From positions 124,001-188,000 of the forward strand of contig NZ_JBQKGJ010000002.1 of NCBI RefSeq assembly GCF_052118845.1: DNA of 64,000 nt, written 5' to 3'. Positions 1-7,992 of this stretch are shown in pieces; the stretch's first letter is position 1; each line of letters begins with the position of its first letter. Under the pieces are notes generated by a model. That model was not told where the DNA came from. It saw only the letters and a list, made by a program, of their open reading frames with translations, and searched no databases. This stretch comes from Bilifractor sp002394235 (GTDB lineage Bacteria > Bacillota > Clostridia > Lachnospirales > Lachnospiraceae). The translations under genes were made by a program, and so were the position numbers.

Positions 1-145
1 CTATTAACTGCTCGAAGGGCACGTCAAATCCTCCGACAATCGAGACTGACTCCTGATTCATCTGGCCTATTTTTTCTTCCAGCGTCATGCTGGCCAGCAG
101 CTCTTCCACCCGGTCTCGCTGTTCTTCTGTGAGTCTGGCAGCCAT
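1..145 (-). CDS. GH3 family glycoside hydrolase, N-terminal fragment (cut by window edge)
   Basis: The reverse strand opens with ATG at 145, preceded by a strong AGGAGG site, and reads 48 codons to the window edge. The segment LLASMTLEEKIGQM is the typical N-terminal signature of family GH3 beta-glucosidases and beta-xylosidases, which release terminal sugars from glycosides by a retaining mechanism. No signal peptide is visible, so a cytoplasmic enzyme is likely. It lies downstream of an esterase gene on the same strand, fitting a role in stripping O-linked sugars from plant glycosides. Only the first part is visible, so substrate and completeness cannot be judged. Confidence 0.7.
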   Translation of the reverse strand, partial: MAARLTEEQRDRVEELLASMTLEEKIGQMNQESVSIVGGFDVPFEQLI

Positions 146-255
146 GTCTATCCTCCTCCTAATTTCTCCTGTCTTTTGAGATCTGTACGATTAGTTTTAT
201 TTCTTTGATGATCTGTATTGCTGGTCCTGTTTCCTGCCATATCTGCGTGTTTCAC

Positions 256-1290
256 TCAGATATTTGGCACCTTTCCAAGCTTTTCATCGAGCTCGTCAAA
301 ACGATCCGTTTCAATTCCACGCTCCGCCAGCAGATCTCTGAGCTTCATTGAACTCAAAATTCCCATCATATCTTCAAAGGTGAGTTCCGGACTGAACGGG
401 ACAATCTCCTTCCGCATTTTCTCTATCGTGTCCGTCAGCACTTTTTTTGCCTCCGGATTGCCGAAAATGCGGCCGATCGTGCAGTCAAGAGAAAGCCACG
501 CCTCGTGATCGTCGCTGATATGGCTCTTACATCTGGGTTTCGTAAGTCCCTGCTCCGTAAATTCCCCAAACACATCCCGCAGCCATCCGATGCTGTCGCC
601 GACCCAGTTCTTCGCCCGATCCGAAATCAGCGTTGAAATCGACTGGATGCTGTGATCCGCAGTAGAAAAACCATGCGGTCCGAAATCATAGATATGACAT
701 TCAAAAGATGTCTGGTATTGATTCAGCGCGTTCATCATATCCAGCGTGTTCTGAATCGGGACGACATTGTCTGTACGGGTCGCAAAGAGGAAGCACGGGC
801 AGGTCTTCTCATCCACGGCCTCTACGATCGAGGGGCCATCCGGCATGATCTCGTGCGTAGTATCCCCGCGAAGAACCGCATATCCGAGAATCGCGGCATT
901 CGGCCTGTTTTTTGCCATCGTCGCAGCCGCTCCCGCAAGATGTCCGCCTGCAGAAAAACCGATGACCGCTATCTTATCCGGAAGGACATGCCACTCCTCC
1001 GCTCTTTCACGAATAAGTCCCATCGCCTGATCATAGTCATTCAGCGGATTCGGCCATACCGCGTTCTCTTTCACAGAGTACCGCAGGATAAAAGCATCAA
1101 ATCCGGCTTCCAGATATGGAAAGGCGACCGGATCCGCTTCACGGTCTGAGCAGAACTGATAGCCTCCGCCCGGCAGAATCAAAACTGCCGGCCGGTTCAG
1201 AACCGAACGGTATTCTCCGCCCACATCCTGCACCATTGCTGTCAGAGTTACATTTCTTTCTTCATTCAGTACAATCGTTTCTGTATGCAT
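256..1290 (-). CDS. alpha/beta-hydrolase, acetyl-esterase-like
   Basis: A 344-residue protein of the alpha/beta-hydrolase fold, resembling the BD-FAE/acetylxylan esterase group. The oxyanion motif LPGGGYQFCS lies near residue 40, the nucleophile elbow GFSAGGHLAG near residue 110, and the acid and histidine near DNVVPIQN and GPHGFS. Such enzymes remove acetyl or other small acyl groups from carbohydrates or glycosides in the cytoplasm. The start at 1290 was chosen because AAGGAGG sits just upstream; an in-frame ATG 30 bases earlier lies on the other side of this site. The last roughly 100 residues extend beyond the catalytic fold and I do not recognise them. It is followed on the same strand by the GH3 gene. 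Confidence 0.8.
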   Translation of the reverse strand: MHTETIVLNEERNVTLTAMVQDVGGEYRSVLNRPAVLILPGGGYQFCSDREADPVAFPYLEAGFDAFILRYSVKENAVWPNPLNDYDQAMGLIRERAEEWHVLPDKIAVIGFSAGGHLAGAAATMAKNRPNAAILGYAVLRGDTTHEIMPDGPSIVEAVDEKTCPCFLFATRTDNVVPIQNTLDMMNALNQYQTSFECHIYDFGPHGFSTADHSIQSISTLISDRAKNWVGDSIGWLRDVFGEFTEQGLTKPRCKSHISDDHEAWLSLDCTIGRIFGNPEAKKVLTDTIEKMRKEIVPFSPELTFEDMMGILSSMKLRDLLAERGIETDRFDELDEKLGKVPNI

Positions 1291-1319
1291 TGTTTTTCCT
1301 CCTTGCAGTATATACAGCA

Positions 1320-1369
1320 CCAGCTCCCCAGACCACAGTTCTTCCGATTACTGTGACTTGGGGAGCTGG
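1320..1369 (-). promoter_or_regulatory. intercistronic hairpin
   Basis: CCAGCTCCCCA (1320-1330) pairs with TGGGGAGCTGG (1359-1369), and an inner CACAGT/ACTGTG pair extends the stem. It lies between the flavoprotein gene and the esterase gene on the minus strand, about 20 bases upstream of the esterase ribosome binding site. No U-tract follows on the minus strand, so an mRNA processing or stability element is more likely than a full terminator. Confidence 0.5.
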
Positions 1370-1414
1370 AAAATAATTAGACCCAAATACCGCTATATGA
1401 CCGGGTGATAATCC

Positions 1415-2347
1415 TTACATCTCATCCTGCATTACGCGGAATTTTGCTACATATTCATCAAACTTCGGATAACGGTCGCGGCGGTTCAGTTCTACCTGAT
1501 GCTCCATTACGCCTGTAAATTTCAGGCGGCTTCTGTCCTGCTGCTCCTTAGAGTAAACAGCCTTGATCTCACCGTCTACCATCTTCAGCTCACCATAAAT
1601 GCCGCAGATCGGGCAGGAGATCTTATTATGTCCCATCATGGTCACCTCATTGCAATGGCATACCGGACAGGTACCCGGATCGGATTCCCATGTGATTTCA
1701 CTGGTCTTCATATCCAGGGCATCCACCATCCGGCGTCCCATACGCTCTGACTGCTCCGTCAGCATCCTTGCGCGGTCTGGAACATAAGAGCCATAAGCAT
1801 CCAGCTGGTCTACCACCTTCATGTTCAGACTCATACCGAACAGGTTCATGCTGGGAAGGCCATAAGATACCCAGTTCTGCGTCGTAGCACCACCGACCGA
1901 GATATAAGAAACCAGGTGTCTCTTCAGGCAGTTTTCCGGAAGCGGAACAAAGCCTTCCGTATCCTCTCGAAGGGCGTTTTCGAAAAGCATATAAGCCTTG
2001 TCGTGTGCCGGTCCGAAACGATCGATGAAATTCTTGAGCTGACCGGTCTGTGCAAGCACATACACCGGTGCCGCCAGAATGATTCCGTCAGCTGCCAGAA
2101 CTGCGTCCGAGAGTGCTTCAAAATCATCCTTCTGAATACAGCTGATCTGCTCAACGCCGCTCTGGAGCTTTCTGGAGCAGGCTCCGCATCCGATACAATG
2201 CGTAATCTTCAGCTTCATGCAATCGATAATTTCAAATTCGACATCCTTGCCTTCCGCTTCCTTTTTTGCTGCCTCCATGGCCGCATCCAGAAATTTTCTG
2301 CAGTTTCCATGTGCACGTCCAAAGTTAAGCCCAAGTATTTTTTTCAT
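1415..2347 (-). CDS. iron-sulfur flavoprotein with C-terminal zinc ribbon (copy 1)
   Basis: A 310-residue protein. The N-terminal flavodoxin-like fold matches the NADPH-dependent FMN reductase/iron-sulfur flavoprotein family, with a flavin-binding APVYVLAQTGQLKNFIDRFGP segment split around residues 93-113. Cysteines 51, 54, 57 and 70 form a CX2CX2CX12C cluster motif like that of methanogen Isf proteins, which bind a 4Fe-4S cluster. A second Cys4 site (CPVC at 227-230 and CPIC at 245-248) forms a zinc-ribbon or rubredoxin-like domain. The start at 2347 follows AGGAGGAAAAG. It probably passes electrons between a flavin and an unknown partner. Three more copies with the same domain order lie in the window (2.6, 28 and 61 kb). 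Function beyond electron transfer or reduction is unknown. Confidence 0.8.
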   Translation of the reverse strand: MKKILGLNFGRAHGNCRKFLDAAMEAAKKEAEGKDVEFEIIDCMKLKITHCIGCGACSRKLQSGVEQISCIQKDDFEALSDAVLAADGIILAAPVYVLAQTGQLKNFIDRFGPAHDKAYMLFENALREDTEGFVPLPENCLKRHLVSYISVGGATTQNWVSYGLPSMNLFGMSLNMKVVDQLDAYGSYVPDRARMLTEQSERMGRRMVDALDMKTSEITWESDPGTCPVCHCNEVTMMGHNKISCPICGIYGELKMVDGEIKAVYSKEQQDRSRLKFTGVMEHQVELNRRDRYPKFDEYVAKFRVMQDEM

Positions 2348-2450
2348 CTTTTCCTCCTGTATGATATCTTTTGTTTCTTTACTTTCTGCCATACGCTTTT
2401 CCGTATTCCCGAATAGGACGGCGTCCGTCTCAAAAACAAATCAACATTTT

Positions 2451-2577
2451 CATACAAGAGGATATCATGCGGCAGCTGGCTTATCATCTTCTCAAATCAC
2501 CTGATTGAAGGGATTATTTTGACCTGTTCATTCTCTGCATGCCTGACAAAAGGTCATTATCATATAAGAGGATATGA
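2451..2577. repeat. 17-base direct repeat in the spacer between flavoprotein genes
   Basis: CATACAAGAGGATATCA (2451-2467) and CATATAAGAGGATATGA (2561-2577) differ at two positions and are 110 bases apart in the noncoding spacer 2348-2596. On the minus strand each reads as TCCTCTT followed by a TATGA-type A/T-rich box. The role is unknown; they could be protein-binding sites or duplicated promoter segments. Confidence 0.45.
2517..2556. promoter_or_regulatory. candidate operator A, TTTTGACC-N27-GGTCA
   Basis: TTTTGACC (2517-2524) and GGTCA (2552-2556) form an inverted repeat about 170-210 bases upstream of the copy-1 flavoprotein start. The same half-sites with spacers of 24-27 bases recur near 33.6, 36.4, 55.7 and 62.2 kb. 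It is inferred to be an operator for a shared regulator, which is not identified. Confidence 0.45.
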
Positions 2578-2596
2578 CTTACCGCGCCAGTGCATG

Positions 2597-3544
2597 TTAC
2601 TCCCCCACATGCATATATTTTATCTTCAGTTCCTTCAGCCCTGTTACCTTCTTCTGGGTAACAGCGCCGTTTGCGATTTCATTTCTGTGCTCCAGCTTCC
2701 CCGCGTATGTCATGCGGGATCTTGCCTGTTCCGCAGTCGGCCACTCGTAGCGAATTTTTCCGTCTTTTACGAGAACTTTTCCGTTGGTACCGCAGATTGC
2801 ACACTCCACAAGGTCAGAGCCCTGATGTACGCGCACCATGCTCTGATGGCAGACCGGACATACATAATCGCCGGATCCTCTCCATTTTGTCCGTTCTTCA
2901 TCATTTGATGCAGCGAGCGCTTCGATCACATGCTGCGCCATCTCATCCATCCGCTCCATCTGTTCCGGAACACCCAGCACATGTTCAACATTCATGGCGC
3001 CGTAATACACATGTGTGTCAATCACATCTACGCCGGTGGACATCATTGCTTCATACATCACCGGAATCGTCATGATGGTCCAGTTCTCGGTTCTCGCGCC
3101 CCCGACCGCAAGCAGACAGCCGACGCGCGGCTTGAACACTCTCTCATCAGGAAGCAGAGGGTTTCCGCTTGCGATACGCTCTTTTTTCGCCTCTGTCAGG
3201 AAGGCAAGATCATGGCTCGGTCCCATGCGGTCGCAGAAGGTTTTGAAGGTACCGGAGGGAGATGTCTCGTAAACCGGAGATCCGATCAGCACCGCATCCG
3301 CGGAGTAGAACGCATCCTCTACAATGTGGAAATCATCTTTGTGAATGCAGGTGCCGTTGGATCTGCCGCTCATGATCCCTCCGACACACGCACAGCATCC
3401 CGTGCACGGCTCAATGTTCAGATCGTCCGGCCGGATAAACTGAATCTCATGTCCCGCCTCCTGACATTTAATCAATACTTCCTTCAGCATTACATCGGTG
3501 TTGGACATTTTTCGTCCGAAGGAAATCGCTACTACTTTGCTCAT
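2597..3544 (-). CDS. iron-sulfur flavoprotein with C-terminal zinc ribbon (copy 2)
   Basis: A 315-residue paralogue of the gene at 1415-2347. The flavodoxin-like N-terminus carries the cluster motif C47, C50, C53, C66 and a flavin-site segment GSPVYETSPSGTFKTFCDR, followed by GPSHD, which is shared by the family. The C-terminal zinc ribbon reads CPVCH then CAICG. The start at 3544 was chosen because GGGGAGG lies at the right distance; the longer in-frame option has no such site. It precedes copy 1 on the same strand but is separated from it by a 249-base spacer with repeats and a candidate operator, so the two may be transcribed separately. Its own promoter and a leader hairpin lie just upstream. 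Confidence 0.8.
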   Translation of the reverse strand: MSKVVAISFGRKMSNTDVMLKEVLIKCQEAGHEIQFIRPDDLNIEPCTGCCACVGGIMSGRSNGTCIHKDDFHIVEDAFYSADAVLIGSPVYETSPSGTFKTFCDRMGPSHDLAFLTEAKKERIASGNPLLPDERVFKPRVGCLLAVGGARTENWTIMTIPVMYEAMMSTGVDVIDTHVYYGAMNVEHVLGVPEQMERMDEMAQHVIEALAASNDEERTKWRGSGDYVCPVCHQSMVRVHQGSDLVECAICGTNGKVLVKDGKIRYEWPTAEQARSRMTYAGKLEHRNEIANGAVTQKKVTGLKELKIKYMHVGE

Positions 3545-3580
3545 ATAAATCCTCCCCGTTTTATACCGGATATTTTCAAA

Positions 3581-3616
3581 AAGCTGCGGTGACAAAGTCC
3601 AATCGTCGCCGCAGCT
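3581..3616. terminator. hairpin, terminator of the symporter gene and/or 5-prime leader element of the flavoprotein gene
   Basis: AGCTGCGGTGAC and GTCGCCGCAGCT form a stem with one bulged or mismatched position and an 11-base loop. On the minus strand it is followed by TTTTTG, as in an intrinsic terminator, and on the plus strand by CTTTTT. It lies between the symporter end at 3735 and the flavoprotein start at 3544, directly after the predicted transcription start of the latter. Confidence 0.6.
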
Positions 3617-3624
3617 CCTTTTTC

Positions 3625-3652
3625 ATTATACTATTAATATCGATACGATCAA
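3625..3652 (-). promoter_or_regulatory. sigma-70-type promoter for flavoprotein copy 2
   Basis: Read on the minus strand, TTGATC (3652-3647) and TATAAT (3630-3625) are separated by 16 bases. The predicted start of transcription is near 3618, placing the leader hairpin at the very 5-prime end of the transcript. Confidence 0.5.
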
Positions 3653-3734
3653 CTTATCTCTGTTTCAACTGTTTTTATATCTTTTGCGTTACGTTTTTCA
3701 GCGTGTCAAACGCTAATTCTCTGACAGCAGTGAC

Positions 3735-5183
3735 TTACAGATGTTCATTATCTGCCTCAATAGCCGCATCTGTCTCAGCCTCTGCTTTGGCATTTTTCTC
3801 CGCCTTTGCTCCTCTGCGGGCTTCAAGTTCTGCATAAATCTGATCCATTTTCTTCGGAGACAGATCATAGAAGAAAATAACAATTGCCGAGACAAGAATA
3901 ACTGCTGCAGGGAACAGATTGACAATCGCATTGATTCCCAACTTGACGGAAGCCGTCTGCTCTACATTCGGAACATATCCGATGGCATTCAGAAGCTGTA
4001 CGGTTACTACACCACTGACAGCGGTAGCCAGTTTTACGGCAAATCCGACAAAGGAGAATGTCAGGCCGACCTCACGCACCCCATATTTCCAGTCGCCGTA
4101 CTCGATGGAATCTGCCATCATGCCGGGTGCAATTGCTCCGTTGCACATGCACAGTCCGATAATTGCGGAGAATACAAACAGCAGACGAATATCTGTTCCA
4201 AAGAAAAAGATTCCAATCAGAGCGGCAATCTGAATGAACGTCGTGATCAGCATATAGCCCTTCTTTGTGAAAGTCTTTGTACCCCATGGAAGGGATGCAT
4301 TGCCGATCAGCTGGCAGACCGTCATGGTTGTAAAGATCGGTGCGATCATCATCGGATTGCCTACCACGTACAGGATATAAAAGGTCAGCATGGACATCCG
4401 GGCCATTGCTCCGATCGCTCCGGAGAACGTAGACAGAATGGTAATCACAATATTCTTGTTCTTGAATACCGCCGGGAGCGCTTCCTTGAGCGGCGTATGT
4501 TTTGCTTCGGTCATAGCGACTTCGTCCGGTCTCTCCTTGCATCCGGCAAAGCAGGTCCAGAAACAGGGAAGCAGGGCGATGGATGCAATCAGGGCGGTCA
4601 TGAAATAGCCATGCGCGTTCGGTGTCTCTGATTTTCCGAAGAACAGGATGAGCGGCATGGATACCGCAGAAAGTACAATACCGATGGCGCCGGATCCGAC
4701 TGCGCGGCAGGAGGCATAGTTCATACGAACCTGAGAATCTTTCGCGATCAGATTTACCAGACCCTGATAAGGAATGCAGACTGCTGTGTAAGACATCCCC
4801 GCACCAATATACGTCAGGAGAGCAAGTACAACCTTCATGGTACCCGACACATTAAAGGTCGAAAAGGTCAGCAGATTGAAAATAGACAGGGCAATCGGTG
4901 CAAAGAGCAAATACGGTCTGAATTTACCCCAGCGTGATTTCGTCTTGTCGGCAATGACTCCCATCATCGGGTCGTTGACAGCGTCCCAGACACGTGCAAT
5001 GATAAAGATCATCGAGATTGCGGCAGCGGACAGTCCCAAGATGTCTGTGTAAAAGACCGTCAGATAGGTACTGATCATGTACCAGGACATCTGACACCCG
5101 ACTTCACCCATGCCATAAAACGCACCGGTCCGCCAGTTCGTTTTTTCCTTTGCCGCAGGCGCGGCAGATATTGAATTACTCAT
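3735..5183 (-). CDS. GPH-family glycoside:cation symporter
   Basis: A 482-residue integral membrane protein of the glycoside-pentoside-hexuronide:cation symporter family (MelB/XynB-like). The signature DAVNDPMMGVIADKTKSRWG near residues 67-86, followed by KFRPYL, is typical, and about twelve hydrophobic segments are visible. It should import a glycoside or oligosaccharide with sodium or protons. The C-terminal tail is charged and alanine/glutamate-rich, ending in the cytoplasm. The start at 5183 follows GAGGAGG. A large AraC-GH39 regulator is transcribed divergently from the 216-base spacer 5184-5399, so the two genes may share control. The exact substrate cannot be read from sequence. Confidence 0.85.
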   Translation of the reverse strand: MSNSISAAPAAKEKTNWRTGAFYGMGEVGCQMSWYMISTYLTVFYTDILGLSAAAISMIFIIARVWDAVNDPMMGVIADKTKSRWGKFRPYLLFAPIALSIFNLLTFSTFNVSGTMKVVLALLTYIGAGMSYTAVCIPYQGLVNLIAKDSQVRMNYASCRAVGSGAIGIVLSAVSMPLILFFGKSETPNAHGYFMTALIASIALLPCFWTCFAGCKERPDEVAMTEAKHTPLKEALPAVFKNKNIVITILSTFSGAIGAMARMSMLTFYILYVVGNPMMIAPIFTTMTVCQLIGNASLPWGTKTFTKKGYMLITTFIQIAALIGIFFFGTDIRLLFVFSAIIGLCMCNGAIAPGMMADSIEYGDWKYGVREVGLTFSFVGFAVKLATAVSGVVTVQLLNAIGYVPNVEQTASVKLGINAIVNLFPAAVILVSAIVIFFYDLSPKKMDQIYAELEARRGAKAEKNAKAEAETDAAIEADNEHL

Positions 5184-5435
5184 GTATTCCTCCTCGCCCT
5201 GTATCCTTCAGGGCCCTCATAAATTGTAATTGAAGTATAGAGCAGAACCCCCTCCCTCTGCGAGGAGAAACGGATCAAATCATTGCGCATTTTTTGCGCA
5301 TTCCATGCATTTTGCTTCATAACGCAATAATTCATTTGCATTTTTCTCACTTTTGAAATACTATATTTGTAATCGAAAGTACTAAGAAAAACCATTTTAT
5401 TGAATCATTCCATGAAAAAGGAAGTGGTACATCTC

Positions 5436-7820
5436 ATGCAAAAACAGCTTCCCGGCTACAAGATTTCATTTTTACCGTCCGGAGAGATGACAACAGATGG
5501 CCCCGATCTGCACCTGTTTTATGTTATCAAAGGCACCTGCCACTATTGCCGGGGTAATGATGCCGAAGAGGTTGATGCCGCCCAGACCGCTGTTTTCCTT
5601 GTAAACCATGCAGAATCAGCTCACATTGTAATACCGGCACGCGCTATCCTGGGCTGTCTTTCCATCGATTACTATGCTCTCTGCGCTTCCGCCGGTGTGT
5701 CGCGCCTTCTCTTTCACCTTGACGCCCCCGTAAATGACAGCGACGCTGATCAGGTACTGATTAAAAGTCTGCAGAATCTGTTTCTTCATGCCATCGAGCA
5801 TTCGCCCCGGAATTATTATCCGGACATTCAGTCCATCTGTCAGATTCTGTCCGATCTGATCGATCATTATCAGGTTTCTGTCTCCCTGCCAGGAAAAGAC
5901 ACATTTTCCTCTATTCTGGAAAATATCTACCAGAATCTCAGCGGAGATGTCAGTCTGCAGGCCATTGCCGACAGTCTCTTTATGTCGCCTTCCACGGTTT
6001 CCCGGATCTTTTATAAAGAGGCCGGCATTCACCTTAAGGACTTCATTCGCAGACACCGGCTCGAGGCTGTTGCCGATGAACTCACTGAAAATGACAAGAG
6101 CATTCTCCGCATTGCCACCGATAACGGATTTTCGAGTCCATCCACCCTGAACCGGGAATTCCGGAACTATTTCGGGGTTACTCCGTCCCAATACCGAAAA
6201 GAAAAAAGAGAGCTGCCGAACCGACAAATCCCAAGCCCGGAAAGCAATCAGGAGTCGATTCGCAGGGCGCTCCGCCAGGATATGCGCAAGAGTAAGCTTT
6301 CTCAGGAAACTTTAACCATAGACGCGGACATCCACGCCGGTTCGCCCATGAAGAAATGGCAGAACCACGTGCTGAACGTCGGATCCGTCTACGCACTTAC
6401 GTCTGCGATCATGCAGGCTCAGGTTCTACAGCTCGCCGAAGAACTTTCTCCGATTTACATCCGTCTGTGGAATATCTTTGATCTGCGCCTTCTGATGCAG
6501 GCCGAAGGCCGCCCGGAACTGAACTTCGCCCGATTGGATGAAGTCCTCGATTTCTGCACGGATCATCAGCTGCGTCTTTTTCTGGATCTCAGTCCGAGAC
6601 GGAATCTGGCAAGGGCAAGCGAACAATCTGTCATCTATGACCGTGAGGAAAATATCATTTTTGAAAGCGAGAGACTCTGGCTGGAAGCATTGAATGACCT
6701 TCTTCAGCATCTTCGGGATCGTTACGGGCCGAAGACAGTCAGCCGGTGGGTTTTCGAATTCTCTTTCTTCCTGAATGAAAGTCCTTATTACATAGACCCC
6801 CACTACAGCAGTTCCAGAGTCTGGGAGCTTGGATATTCCGCTATTCGCCGGATCGTTCCCGGAGCCAGGATCGCCGGACCGGGCATGATCGGAACCGAAG
6901 ACACTGAGTTTCTCAACATGCTGTTGGACAGCTATTTGCTTCCTGACAGGTATCCCGATATTTTTACTGCAATGGCCTTCCCGTATAATTCCCCCCTGAG
7001 CAATGGAGATCATCGTGTCTCTGCACAACAGACGTTTCAGCGGATCTCAGACCCGGACTCCATAACACGGCAGATTGACATCATGCTTCAGGTATTGAAA
7101 AATCATTCTTTCAGCGGAAAGATTTATATCACTGACTGGGGATACAGTGTTGCGAACCGGAACTACCTGCAGGACAGCTGCTTTCGGGCGGCATATTCCA
7201 TACATACCATTCTGGCCGAATACGAACAGGTTTCTGCCATGGGCATCTTCTATGCCTCCGATCTGCTGAATATCTTCTCGGACAATGCCGCTATTCTCTC
7301 CGGAAGCGGAGGCATCCTCTCCAGAAACGGAATTCACAAGCCGGTATATTACGCGTTTGAAATGATGATGCATCTCGGTCGTTCCCGTATCTATCAGGAC
7401 AGTCACGTACTGATCACTTCCGACGGCAGCCGTGACCTCCGCATTCTATGTCATAACCTGCAGATGCCGGCTTCCCAGTACTATTTTTCTGAGGAAAACT
7501 CTCTGCGGCCGGCAGATGTCGATACTCTGTTCCGCGACCGGGAGGAACTTCAGGTCAGTATCTCTATCCGGGTGGATCCCGAAATCACAAACTGGCAGGT
7601 GCATCATGTCACGCTGAACAGCGAGGCTGGAAGTGTACTGTCCAAATGGAAGAACTATGGATTTGAAACCGATCTTTCCCGGGTTGACATCGATTACATC
7701 CGGCAAACCGCGATCCCGGACATGAGGTCTCACAGAGTAACCGTCCGAAACGGAAAACTTCTTCTCGAGCTGACCTTAAAAGTCAATGAGCTGCGTTCCA
7801 TCCGCCTCACTGCAAGGTAA
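5436..7820 (+). CDS. AraC-type regulator fused to a GH39-like domain (1)
   Basis: About 794 residues. Order: a cupin-like N-terminal ligand domain (about 1-130), an AraC/XylS double helix-turn-helix (about 160-260, with LQAIADSLFMSPSTVSRIF and ILRIATDNGFSS), then a roughly 500-residue domain resembling GH39 beta-xylosidases. The glycosidase acid/base Asn-Glu-Pro motif is absent (WVFEFSFFLNES instead), and the usual nucleophile Glu position reads Asp (ITDWGYS), so catalysis is unlikely and sugar sensing is the better guess. The start is uncertain: ATG 5436 has AAGGAAGTGG upstream, while ATG 5412 and TTG 5400 are in frame with weaker sites. It is divergent from the GPH symporter, its likely target. 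Confidence 0.8.
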   Translation: MQKQLPGYKISFLPSGEMTTDGPDLHLFYVIKGTCHYCRGNDAEEVDAAQTAVFLVNHAESAHIVIPARAILGCLSIDYYALCASAGVSRLLFHLDAPVNDSDADQVLIKSLQNLFLHAIEHSPRNYYPDIQSICQILSDLIDHYQVSVSLPGKDTFSSILENIYQNLSGDVSLQAIADSLFMSPSTVSRIFYKEAGIHLKDFIRRHRLEAVADELTENDKSILRIATDNGFSSPSTLNREFRNYFGVTPSQYRKEKRELPNRQIPSPESNQESIRRALRQDMRKSKLSQETLTIDADIHAGSPMKKWQNHVLNVGSVYALTSAIMQAQVLQLAEELSPIYIRLWNIFDLRLLMQAEGRPELNFARLDEVLDFCTDHQLRLFLDLSPRRNLARASEQSVIYDREENIIFESERLWLEALNDLLQHLRDRYGPKTVSRWVFEFSFFLNESPYYIDPHYSSSRVWELGYSAIRRIVPGARIAGPGMIGTEDTEFLNMLLDSYLLPDRYPDIFTAMAFPYNSPLSNGDHRVSAQQTFQRISDPDSITRQIDIMLQVLKNHSFSGKIYITDWGYSVANRNYLQDSCFRAAYSIHTILAEYEQVSAMGIFYASDLLNIFSDNAAILSGSGGILSRNGIHKPVYYAFEMMMHLGRSRIYQDSHVLITSDGSRDLRILCHNLQMPASQYYFSEENSLRPADVDTLFRDREELQVSISIRVDPEITNWQVHHVTLNSEAGSVLSKWKNYGFETDLSRVDIDYIRQTAIPDMRSHRVTVRNGKLLLELTLKVNELRSIRLTAR

Positions 7821-7821
7821 A

Positions 7822-7858
7822 AGCGAGATAAAACACGCTGCGCGAGTTTTATCTCGCT
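7822..7858 (+). terminator. intrinsic terminator after AraC-GH39 gene
   Basis: AGCGAGATAAAAC (7822-7834) pairs perfectly with GTTTTATCTCGCT (7846-7858) right after the stop codon at 7820. The stem supplies its own U-rich 3-prime arm. Confidence 0.6.
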
Positions 7859-7860
7859 AT

Positions 7861-7915
7861 CGCGACGCTCGCCGCACACGAATACTTCGCATTCGGCTGC
7901 GGCTCACCGTTCGCG
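7861..7915. repeat. palindromic structured intergenic element
   Basis: Nested arms CGCGA/TCGCG (7861-7865, 7911-7915), GCCGCA/TGCGGC (7871-7876, 7898-7903) and CGAAT/ATTCG (7879-7883, 7891-7895) fold into one long imperfect hairpin. It sits between two terminators and is GC-rich relative to the spacer. It resembles a dispersed palindromic intergenic repeat, but only one copy was seen here. Confidence 0.4.
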
Positions 7916-7926
7916 TAAAATAGAAC

Positions 7927-7968
7927 AGAGCACTTCCATGCCGGTTCACAGCATGAAAGTGCTCTTTA
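7927..7968. terminator. bidirectional terminator
   Basis: AGAGCACTTCCATGC and GCATGAAAGTGCTCT form a stem with one mismatch around a 9-base loop, followed by TTTAAT on the plus strand. It lies between the convergent AraC-GH39 gene and the deglycosidase operon. Confidence 0.65.
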
Positions 7969-7992
7969 ATCATTCACTAGGGCTATTAAGTT

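Noticed and set aside
1116..1376. Plus-strand open frame over the esterase gene
   Set aside because: It overlaps a well-supported minus-strand gene, has no ribosome binding site and no recognisable domain.
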